Assembly: GCF_902459685.1 (NCBI RefSeq)
Contig: NZ_CABPSF010000004.1
Coordinates: forward strand, 248,001-312,000
Source of the DNA: Pandoraea iniqua
GTDB taxonomy: Bacteria; Pseudomonadota; Gammaproteobacteria; Burkholderiales; Burkholderiaceae
Direction of reading: 5' to 3'
Length of the DNA: 64,000 nt
The position numbers and the translations under genes are program-made. The notes below the pieces were generated by a model. That model was not told the origin of the DNA and ran no database searches. It worked only from the letters and a program-made list of their open reading frames with translations. Below, in pieces: positions 16,373 through 25,169 of the stretch (position 1 is the first letter of the stretch; each line of letters starts with the position of its first letter).

Positions 16373-16903
16373 ATGGAACTCACACCAATCACTGAACGAT
16401 TCATTCTGCACTGGGGCGAGATGGGTTCGCGCTGGGGCGTCAACCGGACCGTAGCGCAGATTCATGCGTTGCTTTATCTGGCCGGACGCCCCGTGCCTGC
16501 GGACGAAATCACCGACACGCTTCAGGTGGCGCGCTCCAACGTGAGCACGAGCATCAAGGAGCTTCAGTCGTGGCGGCTCGTACGCACGGTGCACGTGCTG
16601 GGCGATCGCCGCGAACATTTCGAGACATCGACCGACATCTGGGAGCTGTTCAAGCTGATCGTGGAAGGGCGGCGCCAACGCGAAATCGATCCCACGCTGA
16701 CGATGTTGCGCGACACGCTGATGAGTCCCGAGATGTCGGCAGAAAGCCGGGAAACCGAGCAGCGCATGCGCGATACGCTGGACTTTCTCGAAACACTCAC
16801 GACGTGGTCGGACGAGATGCTGCGGCTCAAGCCCGAGACATTGATGAAGACGCTGGGCGTGGGTGCAAAGATCAGCCGCACGGTGCGGCGCAAGAAGTCG
16901 TAA
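16373..16903 (+). CDS. GbsR/MarR-family transcriptional regulator
   Basis: A 176-residue winged-helix regulator of the GbsR branch of the MarR superfamily, starting MELTPITERFILHWGEMGSR. The DNA-binding domain covers about residues 15-90 (ALLYLAGRPVPADEITDTLQ, then VARSNVSTSIKELQSWRLVR) and the C-terminus is a helical dimerisation tail. ATG 16373 fits family N-termini; ATG 16355 in the same frame is an alternative. A perfect 24-bp palindrome precedes it and copies with the same core precede both neighbours, so it probably controls a three-gene local regulon including itself. The inducer is unknown; classical GbsR senses choline, but nothing here suggests choline metabolism. Confidence 0.9.
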   Translation: MELTPITERFILHWGEMGSRWGVNRTVAQIHALLYLAGRPVPADEITDTLQVARSNVSTSIKELQSWRLVRTVHVLGDRREHFETSTDIWELFKLIVEGRRQREIDPTLTMLRDTLMSPEMSAESRETEQRMRDTLDFLETLTTWSDEMLRLKPETLMKTLGVGAKISRTVRRKKS

Positions 16904-16969
16904 AGCAGAGAGGTAGCTAGACCGGCGGGCGAAACATCAGAGGGTCGTCCGCATTTTTTTACTTCATTA

Positions 16970-16987
16970 TTTCTGTCAATACAGAAA
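16970..16987. promoter_or_regulatory. TTTCTGT palindrome before the small membrane protein
   Basis: TTTCTGT and ACAGAAA with a 4-base spacer: the same core and spacing as the operator at 16325. It lies 19 bases before the start codon of the gene at 17007. Confidence 0.65.
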
Positions 16988-17006
16988 CTACTGTAGGAGG
17001 TGTGAA

Positions 17007-17459
17007 ATGCAATCGATGCTTTTCTTCGCCTTATCTCTGGTGATTCCCATGACAAGCGGGTTGTTGGTGACCCGGTACCTTGGTCCAGTGCTTGGCAGAG
17101 TGCTCACGGATCTGTGCGGCACCCGTGAGCGCGCCGATTTTTGGGTGCGAATCTGTATGGTGCTGCTGGTGGCGTTGCCGCTCTTTCTGGTGCTGCTGGT
17201 TTCGCCGGGGCGGGTCTGTCGACTGGATGCCATCGAGTGCGCGGTGAATCTGACACGCGGCGCAAGCTTTTTCACGGTGATCGGCTTGTTGCTGGGCGTC
17301 TGGATCATTGCCTGGATGGTGCGCCGGTATTTGCCGAAGCCGAGCGCCAAGGCGCAAAAGGAAAGTCCGGTGCTTGCCGCGACGCCGGCTGCCACGGCGG
17401 CCCCAGTTTCGGTACCGGTGCCGGTATCGGCCCCAGTGCCGCAGCGCGCCCAGCAATAG
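17007..17459 (+). CDS. Hypothetical membrane protein, 150 aa
   Basis: Three hydrophobic segments are visible at about residues 3-22, 46-66 and 86-105. The loop between the second and third contains a cysteine pair (RVCRLDAIEC). The C-terminal 45 residues are Ala/Pro/Val-rich and probably disordered, with a VSVPVPVSAPVP repeat. AGGAGGT precedes ATG 17007 at good distance. A palindrome identical in core to that of the upstream GbsR-type regulator precedes it, so it is likely in that regulon. No family was recognised. Confidence 0.75.
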   Translation: MQSMLFFALSLVIPMTSGLLVTRYLGPVLGRVLTDLCGTRERADFWVRICMVLLVALPLFLVLLVSPGRVCRLDAIECAVNLTRGASFFTVIGLLLGVWIIAWMVRRYLPKPSAKAQKESPVLAATPAATAAPVSVPVPVSAPVPQRAQQ

Positions 17460-17495
17460 TGCCGCTGGGCGTGCCCGAGACCTGCGTGGTCTTTG

Positions 17496-19862
17496 TTACA
17501 GCGCCAGCACCAGCTTCTTCCCGCAGGCGCGCGAGCAGCACGACATCATCTTCGTGTTCGCGTCGCGCTCTGCGCGGGTGAGCACCACGTCGCGGTGGTC
17601 GACATCGCCCTCGAGCACCTGCACTTCGCACGAGCCGCACAGGCCTTCTTCGCAGTCGCTCTGCACGTCGATGTTGGCGGCACGCAGCGCAGTCAGCAGC
17701 GTCTGGTCGGCCGGCACCATCACCGTAATGCCCGAATCTTTCAGCGTGACTTCGAACGCCTGTTCCTTCTCCGGATCGAGCGTGCCCAGTTGCGACTGGA
17801 AGTGTTCGACGCGCAGGGTGTCTTCCGGCCAATGCGCGCAGCATTCGGCCAGACCGTCGAGCATGCGAACCGGGCCGCAGGCATAAACCTGCGTGTCGGC
17901 GCGCGGCGTCGCGAGCAACGTAGCGTAATCGGCGCGCTGGCCTTCGTCCTTCACCCACAGATGCAGACGTTCGCCGTGCTGTGCCTGAAGCTCGTCGACG
18001 AGCGCCATGGTGCGGCGGCTGCGGCCGCTGTAGTGAATCTCGTAATCGATGCCCAGCGCCTTCGCACGACGTGCCATCGCGGCGATCGGCGTCACGCCGA
18101 TGCCCCCGGCGACAAAGATGGCGCGCGGCGTGGTTTCGTCCAGACGGAAGTGATTGCGCGGGCCGCGAATGCGCAGGCGGTCGCCGGTTTGCAGCCGAGT
18201 GTGTACCCAGTTCGAACCGCCACGGCCTTCCGGCTCGTGAAGCACGGCGATCTCGAATGCACCCGCGTCAGCCGGGTCGCTACACAGTGAGTATTGACGC
18301 GACAGGCCCGTATCGCCGCACTCGATATCGATGTGCGACCCCGGGGCCCAGCGCGGCATGGCACGGCCGTCGGGGGCGACCAGACGCAGCTTCACGATGC
18401 CTTCGGCGACCGGCGTCACGGACTCGACCACGACCAGACGCGTCACGCTATGACCCGACGGCTCGCCAATGCGCACCGGCGAGTGGTTCGTCAGTACAGA
18501 CGGGTCGGTGCGCTCCGGGTTCATCGCCGGATTCCACTCGACCCACACGTGCTCGGGGCCACGGAACGACGTGTTCGGCACATACGAGAACTGCTGTTCG
18601 GCCAGCTTCATGTGCGGCAGACGGCGCGTGAACTCCTCGAGGAAGATCTGCATTTCCATGCGCGCGAGGTTCTTGCCCATGCACTGGTGCGAACCGTAGC
18701 CGAAGGTGAGCTGATCGCTCGCGTTCTCGCGGCGAATGTCGAACAGATCGGCGTCGGCGAAGTGGCCTTCGTCGTGATTGGCCGACGACGTGACGATGAG
18801 CAGCTTGGAACCCGCCGCGATGTCGATGCCGCCGATCGTGACGTCCTTGGTCGCCAGACGGCGCCACGCGGCCACGGAGCCGTTGTGGCGCAGGCATTCT
18901 TCTACCGCATTAGGAATCAGCGACGGGTCTTCGCAGATTTCGCGCCAGACGTCCGGATGCTGCAACAGCAGCTTCATCGCGTTGGCGGTGGCGTTGGCCG
19001 TGGTTTCGTGGGCGGCGACGATACCCGCCATCATCATGGAATGCAGGTAGGAGTCGGTGACGACTTCGGGGTAATCCTTCTGCTTGCGAATGCCGTATTG
19101 CATCCAGCCCGGGCCGTCCGGCTGCTGGCGCATCTTGTCGAGAATCTTGCCGGCGAGTTGCCAGAAGTTACCCACGGCATGCGCGACGGCGACCTGCTCT
19201 TCGGGCTTCGGGCGCCCCCACGTGTTGACGGTGTGCGCGATGGAATACTCGCGCAGCTTGTCCATGTCTTCTTCAGGCACGCCGAGGAAGTGCAGGGCGA
19301 CGGTCAGCGGCACTTCCCACAGCATCTGGTCGACGAGGTCGGCACGGCCGTCGTCGATGAAGCGATCGACATACTCGCGGGCCAGTTGGCGCACGAGCGG
19401 CTCGTGATGTTTGAGATGCTCCGGCGTGAACGGCTCCATCAGCACGCGACGGCGCGGCATGTGCGCGGGCTCGTCTTCGTTCACGAGGGTGCGGTTGAGC
19501 GCGAAACCGTACGACGCGAGCACGGCGTTGGCTTCGGGCCCGGTCGGCGTGATCTTCTCCAGCGCAATCGACGGGCTGAAGGTCAGGTTGTCGCGGAAGA
19601 TGGCCTTGATGTCGTCATAGCGCGTGACCACCCAGTAACCGAGCTTGGGGCTGTAGAACACCGGCTCCTGATCGCGCGCCCAGCGCACGTACTCGGGCGG
19701 GTCTTGCTGATAGCCGTCTTCGAACGGATCGAACTCCGCGGCGCGGGCACTGATGGGGCAGCCGTTCGGTGCGACGGTGGCCGCTGGTGCCTGATGGAAC
19801 GGGCAACCGGCAGCACGCGCGGCTTCTTTAGCTTCTGTATCGGGGGAAGTGCTTTGGCTCAT
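17496..19862 (-). CDS. Self-sufficient cytochrome P450 (CYP116B-like P450-reductase fusion)
   Basis: A 788-residue one-chain monooxygenase. Residues about 40-450 are the P450 with the oxygen-activating AAHETT (283-288), the ExxR in EECLR (321-325) and the heme-binding FGYGSHQCMG with Cys394. Residues about 470-690 are a phthalate-dioxygenase-reductase-type FMN/NAD(P)H domain (RQYSLCS 522-528, GGIGVTP 586-592, YACGP 660-664). The end is a plant-type [2Fe-2S] ferredoxin with C737, C742, C745 and a fourth Cys near 775. This is the domain order of P450 RhF and other CYP116B enzymes, which hydroxylate or dealkylate aromatic and alkyl substrates. ATG 19860-19862 starts the conserved region. It is divergent from an IclR regulator. 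Substrate unknown. Confidence 0.95.
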   Translation of the reverse strand: MSQSTSPDTEAKEAARAAGCPFHQAPAATVAPNGCPISARAAEFDPFEDGYQQDPPEYVRWARDQEPVFYSPKLGYWVVTRYDDIKAIFRDNLTFSPSIALEKITPTGPEANAVLASYGFALNRTLVNEDEPAHMPRRRVLMEPFTPEHLKHHEPLVRQLAREYVDRFIDDGRADLVDQMLWEVPLTVALHFLGVPEEDMDKLREYSIAHTVNTWGRPKPEEQVAVAHAVGNFWQLAGKILDKMRQQPDGPGWMQYGIRKQKDYPEVVTDSYLHSMMMAGIVAAHETTANATANAMKLLLQHPDVWREICEDPSLIPNAVEECLRHNGSVAAWRRLATKDVTIGGIDIAAGSKLLIVTSSANHDEGHFADADLFDIRRENASDQLTFGYGSHQCMGKNLARMEMQIFLEEFTRRLPHMKLAEQQFSYVPNTSFRGPEHVWVEWNPAMNPERTDPSVLTNHSPVRIGEPSGHSVTRLVVVESVTPVAEGIVKLRLVAPDGRAMPRWAPGSHIDIECGDTGLSRQYSLCSDPADAGAFEIAVLHEPEGRGGSNWVHTRLQTGDRLRIRGPRNHFRLDETTPRAIFVAGGIGVTPIAAMARRAKALGIDYEIHYSGRSRRTMALVDELQAQHGERLHLWVKDEGQRADYATLLATPRADTQVYACGPVRMLDGLAECCAHWPEDTLRVEHFQSQLGTLDPEKEQAFEVTLKDSGITVMVPADQTLLTALRAANIDVQSDCEEGLCGSCEVQVLEGDVDHRDVVLTRAERDANTKMMSCCSRACGKKLVLAL

Positions 19863-20115
19863 CCGGTCACGCTCTCTGGGTCTGGTGCGGCGCCGCCAAC
19901 TTACGGCCTGCGACGTCACACGCAATCAAACAAGTGTAGAGGAGCGTCGCCGGTTCGGCCCACATGACACACGGCTTAGCCATCATCGTCATTACGGTAC
20001 CTACGGTACTCGCGCAAGGCGGGGACGTCTCCTCAGCTCGATGCGATACGTTCTCTTACGTCACCTTTTCGTCGGCAGACGGACGTTCGCATTCTGTAAA
20101 TCTGTTAAGCGTAAA

Positions 20116-20133
20116 TATAATACGCATTGCGTA
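20116..20133. promoter_or_regulatory. TATAAT box and TACGCA palindrome between P450 and IclR genes
   Basis: TATAAT at 20116-20121 runs into the palindrome TACGCA-T-TGCGTA at 20121-20133. A flanking GCGTAAAT occurs before it and again after it as a direct repeat. This is the AT-rich part of the 303-base divergent region and is the best candidate IclR operator. No clear -35 hexamer was found. Confidence 0.5.
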
Positions 20134-20165
20134 AATAAGTAGACTGGGGTTAACCTCTACGTCTC

Positions 20166-21101
20166 ATGACGTCGGACGACGCGGCATTGCGTCATAAAAT
20201 TTCGCCGATGACAACAAACAAACGACCCACCGCCGGCCGACCGCGTAGCGCGGCCACGCTTTCCGCCGCTTCCGGTGCTGCGGACGCCGACAGCGACGCC
20301 CCGCGCGAACGCGGCCGGCGCCAACGCGTGCAATCTGCCGAGACCGGCATGGTGGTGCTCAAGGGCCTCGCCAGACTGGGCGGGCGCGCGAGTCTCACAG
20401 TGCTGGCGCAGTATGTGCAGCAAAGTCCCGCCAAGGTGCACCGGTATCTGATGAGTCTGGTGGAAGAGGGCCTCGTCGCGCAGGACACGGATTCTCAGCA
20501 CTACCATCTCGGCCTCGAAGCGATGCTGATCGGTGTGGCCGCGATGCGGCAGGCCGATCCGGTGCGTGCGGCGGAACCGGCATTGGTCCGGCTGCGCGAG
20601 TCGTTCGAAGTCACGTGCTTCATCGCGGTGATGGGGAACAAGGGCCCGACGATCGTGCGCTTCGAAGAACCCGGGCTGCCGGTGACGATCAACGTGCGCA
20701 TCGGCTCGGTGATGTCGGTCCTCTGGTCGGCCGCCGGTCGCGTGTTCCTCGGCCTGCTGGACGATCCCCAAGTGCTCGCGATGGCCGAGGCCGAACTCGC
20801 CAACGCAACGCCGGAACATCGCGCTCAACTCGATCCGGTCGATCCGATCGGTACGCTGCGCCAATCGGTGCGTACGGCACAAGGGGCCAGTGTTCGCGAT
20901 ACGAACCTGACCGGTATCAGCGCGCTGGCCGCGCCCGTATTCAATTACGATGGCCGCCTCGTGGGCGTGATCACGGCACTGGGCGCCACCGGCGGGTTCG
21001 ACCCACGCCTCGATAGCCCCATCGGGGAAGCGGTTCGCCGCGAAGCACTCGCCGCCAGTCACGCGCTCGGCTACCGGCCGCCGCTGCCTGCCAGCGCTTG
21101 A
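20166..21101 (+). CDS. IclR-family transcriptional regulator
   Basis: A 311-residue regulator. After a poorly conserved Ala/Arg-rich N-terminal extension, the winged helix-turn-helix is at about residues 55-115 (MVVLKGLARLGGRASLTVLA, then SPAKVHRYLMSLVEEGLV). The effector domain follows (about 130-305) and ends with the typical ISALAAPVFNYDGRLVGVIT. ATG 20208 is an in-frame alternative start and may be the real one, as residues 1-14 look unconserved. It is divergent from the P450 fusion gene and probably regulates it in response to the P450's substrate. Confidence 0.9.
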   Translation: MTSDDAALRHKISPMTTNKRPTAGRPRSAATLSAASGAADADSDAPRERGRRQRVQSAETGMVVLKGLARLGGRASLTVLAQYVQQSPAKVHRYLMSLVEEGLVAQDTDSQHYHLGLEAMLIGVAAMRQADPVRAAEPALVRLRESFEVTCFIAVMGNKGPTIVRFEEPGLPVTINVRIGSVMSVLWSAAGRVFLGLLDDPQVLAMAEAELANATPEHRAQLDPVDPIGTLRQSVRTAQGASVRDTNLTGISALAAPVFNYDGRLVGVITALGATGGFDPRLDSPIGEAVRREALAASHALGYRPPLPASA

Positions 21102-21408
21102 TCGTCTGGGCGCTGGCCGCTGGTCGCTTAGCTGCCCCAACACCTCCCTCCCGGACAGACCGAAGCCCCTTCCCGCTGCTCAGACAAGTTCAACTCGCCT
21201 CGGGAAGGGGCTCCGGTCTATCCGCTTCACCACTTCCGGGGCTTCCACCGAAACCATCGGCTCACCGTGGTGCTTCCGGTCAAACCTCCCCCGCCTTGCC
21301 TCCCCATTGAAATGCGTTGACGCCGGGGCATGACATTTATCTGGGGCGTTTCCTATCGTTTTTGAGGGTTTTGTGACCTGCATCGCGTGGACGCACGTGC
21401 TATTATTT
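21102..21408. other. Intergenic region without a recognised gene
   Basis: About 300 bases between the IclR gene and the Fur box. It contains one long-loop inverted repeat (21164-21212), otherwise no coding frame with gene-like features, no T-rich terminator and no repeat array. Confidence 0.6.
21164..21212. repeat. 12-bp inverted repeat with 25-base loop
   Basis: AGCCCCTTCCCG (21164-21175) and CGGGAAGGGGCT (21201-21212) are perfect complements. The loop is long and no T-run follows, so an ordinary terminator is doubtful; it may still fold in the RNA after the IclR gene. Confidence 0.5.
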
Positions 21409-21427
21409 GATAATGATTCTCATTACC
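21409..21427 (+). promoter_or_regulatory. Fur box
   Basis: GATAATGATTCTCATTACC matches the 19-bp Fur consensus GATAATGATAATCATTATC at 16 positions. It lies about 87 bases before the gene at 21514, so that gene should be repressed when iron is plentiful. Confidence 0.85.
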
Positions 21428-21513
21428 GTTTTCAGAATCAACCTAATGAATGGCCGACGATGACGTGACGCCTCTCTGGCCGTCATCGGAGACCTCGCCC
21501 GCGGAGGTCGCAA

Positions 21514-22374
21514 ATGCTCATGTTGAAACGTACCGTCGATCTCACGCCACGCGTGCTGTCGATTCCCTCTCCCGCACTTACCTACGTGCCGCTTGGCCAG
21601 TTCGGACAAGGCGCGCGCAAGGTGTCCGGCGGCGCTCGCCACCGGGCGCTTGCCAGTAGCGACGCAATCGACGGGGAAATGGGCCCCGCCAATAGGCAAT
21701 CGCCGCAATGTGAAGGCGACGAACTCTGGCTCTGGCGCTTTTTGCTCGCCGGCCGACCGTTCGGTGCCACCGGTGCCGCCGTCGGCGGGCCAGACGACGG
21801 CGCAACGTGGCTGTCGCCCGCCGAACACGCGCTCGCCCGCCGTTTGCCCCGCACCCAAATGCGCCACCGCTTCATGTCGGAACGCATCGCCCTGCGCTGG
21901 ATCTTCGGCCGCTGGTTTCGTTGCGCGCCCGCCGATGCCCCGGTTCCCGCTGCGACGCCCGGTGTCTCTTCCTTCGAATGCGACAGCCCGCACGGCAAGG
22001 TGTGGATCGATATGGCTCACGCCGGCCTCTGGCTGTTTGTCGCCCTCGGTCATGGGCCGCTCGCCCTCGCCGCGCACGCACCCGTCGGGGCGGTTGCGGA
22101 GATCGCGGAAGACAGTGACGTGTCGATAGCACAAGACCCCTTCGCCGTAGCGCGCGACGCGGCCCATCGCCTGTGTCTGGCGCGACTGGCAGGCGAGGGC
22201 GACTCACTCGCCTCGGGGGCCAACGTGCCGCTGCTTGCGCACCCTTACGTGAGCGTGCCCTACGCAGGCCGCACGCGCTATCTCTACGACATCTCGGTCG
22301 GCTCGCGCCTGACGGTGGTGGCCGCACGCGACACGATCGTGCATCGCATGCGCGGTTTTGGTTGGCAGAACTGA
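21514..22374 (+). CDS. Degenerate phosphopantetheinyl-transferase-like protein, iron-regulated
   Basis: A 286-residue protein I cannot place with certainty. Its layout recalls Sfp-type 4'-phosphopantetheinyl transferases: an Arg-rich helix (RRLPRTQMRHRFMSERIALR), a stretch that could match the HxFNLSHS strand (KVWIDMAHAGLWLFVALGHG), and a later helix (AAHRLCLARLAGEGDSL) resembling the WTxKEAxxKAxGxGL helix. The metal-binding GVDIE and KE residues are not present, so catalytic activity is unlikely if the comparison holds. GGAGGTCGCAA precedes ATG 21514. A strong Fur box upstream puts it under iron control, as for siderophore genes, but no other siderophore gene is in the window. Both the family call and the function are inference. 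Confidence 0.55.
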   Translation: MLMLKRTVDLTPRVLSIPSPALTYVPLGQFGQGARKVSGGARHRALASSDAIDGEMGPANRQSPQCEGDELWLWRFLLAGRPFGATGAAVGGPDDGATWLSPAEHALARRLPRTQMRHRFMSERIALRWIFGRWFRCAPADAPVPAATPGVSSFECDSPHGKVWIDMAHAGLWLFVALGHGPLALAAHAPVGAVAEIAEDSDVSIAQDPFAVARDAAHRLCLARLAGEGDSLASGANVPLLAHPYVSVPYAGRTRYLYDISVGSRLTVVAARDTIVHRMRGFGWQN

Positions 22375-22536
22375 GCGTTGGCCGGCGATTCGATCGCTTG
22401 ACCGTGGTTTCGGTGCGCGGCGCGGCGCGCGACGGTGGTCGTGGTGACGGGGGCGGCATCGGCAGCCCCGGGGAATTTGCGCTATTCTGCCCCGTTGTTG
22501 TGCCATCCCGTCATCGACTTCCTGGAGAAGAAGCTC

Positions 22537-24141
22537 ATGCGTCGTCGCTATCGTCATACGCTCGCTGCTGTCCTAACGGTTCTTTCCCTGCCGCTGATTC
22601 CGCTGGCAGCTCACGCAAAAGCGCTCACGGTCTGTACTGAAGCCAGCCCTGAAGGCTTCGACGTGGTGCGATACAACTCGCTCACCACGACCAACGCGTC
22701 GGCCGATACGGTGTTCAACCGCCTCGTCGAATTCGATGCCGCACAAGCCAAGGTGGTGCCGAGTCTTGCGACGAAGTGGGAGGTGAGCCCCGATGGCCTC
22801 ACCTACACGTTCACGCTGCGCCCGAACGTCGCCTTCCATAGCAACGCGGACTTCAAGCCGACGCGTCCGCTCAACGCCGACGACGTGGTGTTCACGTTCG
22901 ACCGCATGCTCAACCCGGACGCGCCGTGGCACAAGCTCACGCCGTCGGGTTTCCCGCACGCACAATCGTTGTCGCTGCCCAAGTTGATCAAGTCGGTGCA
23001 GAAGGTCGATGCCGACACGGTGCGCTTCACGCTGTCGGAGCCCGACGCCACGTTCCTGTCGATGCTGTCGATGGGCTTCGCGTCGATCTATTCGGCTGAA
23101 TACGCCGACAAGCTGGTCGCGACGAACAAGACGGACGATCTGAATGCCCGCCCGATCGGCACGGGGCCGTTCGTTTTCCGCAGCTATCAGAAAGACGCCA
23201 TCGTGCGCTTCGATGCGAACAAGGCGTACTTCGCGGGCAAGCCGGCATCCGATCAGTTGATCTACACGATCGTGCCGGACGCCGCCGTGCGCGCGCAGAA
23301 GGTGAAGGTCGGTGAGTGCCAGATTGCGCTGTCGCCGAAGCCGCTCGATGTGCAGGCGGCCCGCAGCGACAAGGCGCTGAAAGTGGTGGAAACGCCGGCG
23401 TTCATGACGGCGTTCGTCGCGATCAATACGCAGCACAAGCCGCTCGACGACAAGCGCGTGCGTCAGGCACTGAACATGGCGTTCGACAAGTCGAGCTATG
23501 TGAAACAGGTCTTTGAAGGCACGGCGACGCCGGCGGTGAATGTGTATCCGCCGAACACGTGGAGCTACGCGAAGAACGTCGCCGACTATCCGCACAGCAT
23601 CGAGAAGGCGAAGAAGCTGCTGGCCGATGCCGGTTTCCCGAACGGCTTCGATACGACGATCTGGACGCGTCCGAGCGGCAGTCTGCTCAACCCGAATCCG
23701 AAGGTCGGCGCAGAGATGTTGCAGGCCGATCTGGCGAAGATCGGCGTGCGCGCGCAGATTCGTACGGTGGAGTGGGGCGAGTTGATTCGTCGCGGCAAGG
23801 CTGGCGAGCACGACCTGCTGTTCATGGGCTGGTCGGGCGACAACGGCGACCCGGACAACTTCCTGACGCCGCAATTCAGCTGCGCCGCAGTGACGTCGGG
23901 CACGAACTTCGCACGCTTCTGCGACAGCAATCTGGACAAGCTGATTGCGGACGGCAAGCGCACGCACGATATCGCCGCCCGTACGGTCAAGTATCAGGCG
24001 GCACAGAAGGTGATCAAGGACGATGCGCTGTGGATTCCGCTGGCCCATCCGAACGCCGCAGTGATCACGCGCGCCGGGGTGACGGGCTATCAGGTCAGCC
24101 CGTTCGGCCGTCAATACTTTGCCAACGTTGAGGCGAAGTAA
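22537..24141 (+). CDS. ABC transporter substrate-binding protein, dipeptide/DppA type
   Basis: A 534-residue periplasmic solute-binding protein of the SBP_bac_5 family, binding di- or oligopeptides or heme-like ligands and delivering them to an ABC permease. It has a Sec signal peptide (about residues 1-29, cutting after AAHA), the family strands PSLATKWEVSPDGLTYTFTL and GTGPFVF, and the peptide-pocket segment GWSGDNGDPDNFL, as in DppA. GGAGAAG precedes ATG 22537. No permease or ATPase gene is next to it, so it is an orphan or the transporter is elsewhere. A very strong terminator ends the transcript. Confidence 0.9.
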   Translation: MRRRYRHTLAAVLTVLSLPLIPLAAHAKALTVCTEASPEGFDVVRYNSLTTTNASADTVFNRLVEFDAAQAKVVPSLATKWEVSPDGLTYTFTLRPNVAFHSNADFKPTRPLNADDVVFTFDRMLNPDAPWHKLTPSGFPHAQSLSLPKLIKSVQKVDADTVRFTLSEPDATFLSMLSMGFASIYSAEYADKLVATNKTDDLNARPIGTGPFVFRSYQKDAIVRFDANKAYFAGKPASDQLIYTIVPDAAVRAQKVKVGECQIALSPKPLDVQAARSDKALKVVETPAFMTAFVAINTQHKPLDDKRVRQALNMAFDKSSYVKQVFEGTATPAVNVYPPNTWSYAKNVADYPHSIEKAKKLLADAGFPNGFDTTIWTRPSGSLLNPNPKVGAEMLQADLAKIGVRAQIRTVEWGELIRRGKAGEHDLLFMGWSGDNGDPDNFLTPQFSCAAVTSGTNFARFCDSNLDKLIADGKRTHDIAARTVKYQAAQKVIKDDALWIPLAHPNAAVITRAGVTGYQVSPFGRQYFANVEAK

Positions 24142-24190
24142 GCAGCTAAAGCCGCAGCGCTACGCCGGTAGCACTGCGCAGTAAGACCGA

Positions 24191-24240
24191 ACCGCCGCGC
24201 TGATTCGAAGTCATCCGAATCAGCGCGGCGGTTCTTTTTT
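24191..24240 (+). terminator. Very strong Rho-independent terminator
   Basis: Seventeen perfect pairs (ACCGCCGCGCTGATTCG and its complement) with an 8-base loop, then TCTTTTTT. It sits between two convergent genes and has its T-run on the plus strand only. Confidence 0.92.
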
Positions 24241-24242
24241 CA

Positions 24243-25166
24243 TCAGTTCCCGCGCTGACCCTCTGGGTGATTCTCCGCTTCACTCTCTTCCTCTCCGATT
24301 CGGAAAATCTGTGAGAGATCGGCATCGGCCATGCCGCGATCGGCAGCGTCTTGCAACAGACGGCGCACTTCGGGAATGACCCGTTGCACGGTCGCACTTG
24401 TTTCGGCCAGTTCGGCAATCGCATCGAGGTCTTTGAGTATGACCCGGACCGTGCCGGTCGCGTGATCGGGCGGCGTGACCATGCGCGGCCAGAGCGTTTG
24501 CATCAGCACCGAGTCGGCCCAGCCGCCGAACAGGGCCGACGGCACTGCGCCCGTATCGATACCGTTGCGCTTGGCGAGCACGAACGCTTCGGCGAGCCCG
24601 GCCAGCGTGGTGGCAACGATGGCCTGATTGGCGAGCTTGGTGGTTTGCCCCGCACCCACATCGCCCATGCGCGTCACCCGTGCCGAGAACGCCCGCAACG
24701 TCGGCGTCACGGCGTCCACGTGATCTGCCGCACCACCGGCCATCACCGCCAGCGTGCCGGCTTCTGCACCCCCGGTGCCGCCTGAGACAGGCGCATCGAT
24801 CCAGACGTTGCCCGTCGCTTCTGTCCACCGTGCCGCCAACGAACGCGTGAGCGCGGGCGACAGCGTGGAGTGATCGACGAGATAGCGCGGGGGCTTGGCA
24901 GCGTGCACGAGCCCGTGCTCGCCAAACACCACGTCTTCCACCGCCTTGCCATCGCCTAGACACAGCAGAGCGATGTCGACCTGCTCGCCGAGCGCCTGCG
25001 GGGTGTCGCTGGCGCGCGCGCCCGCAGTGGTTAGCGCGGTCAGCTTGGCGGCCGACCGGTTCCAGATCGCGACGTCGTGCCCAGCGGCCAGCAGCCGTTG
25101 CACCATCGGCTCGCCCATGCGGCCGATGCCGCAGAACCCGACTCGTAGGGGATGCTTCGATTCCAT
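24243..25166 (-). CDS. NAD(P)-dependent oxidoreductase, 3-hydroxyisobutyrate dehydrogenase family
   Basis: A 307-residue beta-hydroxyacid dehydrogenase. The Rossmann start reads VGFCGIGRMGEPMVQRLLAA (the GxGxMGxPM pattern) and the substrate loop DAPVSGGTGGAEAGTL carries the family SGG(T) motif; K of GAGQTTKLANQ is the expected catalytic lysine. Relatives include tartronate-semialdehyde reductase and L-threonate dehydrogenase. It is the last gene of a four-gene minus-strand operon and starts three bases after the IlvD/Edd stop, so it is translationally linked. It probably oxidises or reduces a sugar-acid breakdown product; the exact substrate is open. Confidence 0.9.
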   Translation of the reverse strand: MESKHPLRVGFCGIGRMGEPMVQRLLAAGHDVAIWNRSAAKLTALTTAGARASDTPQALGEQVDIALLCLGDGKAVEDVVFGEHGLVHAAKPPRYLVDHSTLSPALTRSLAARWTEATGNVWIDAPVSGGTGGAEAGTLAVMAGGAADHVDAVTPTLRAFSARVTRMGDVGAGQTTKLANQAIVATTLAGLAEAFVLAKRNGIDTGAVPSALFGGWADSVLMQTLWPRMVTPPDHATGTVRVILKDLDAIAELAETSATVQRVIPEVRRLLQDAADRGMADADLSQIFRIGEEESEAENHPEGQRGN

Positions 25167-25169
25167 GCG

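Noticed and set aside
18294-19967. 557-codon plus-strand frame antisense to the P450 fusion
   Set aside because: No ribosome binding site or motif; the minus strand has every P450, FMN and ferredoxin motif intact.
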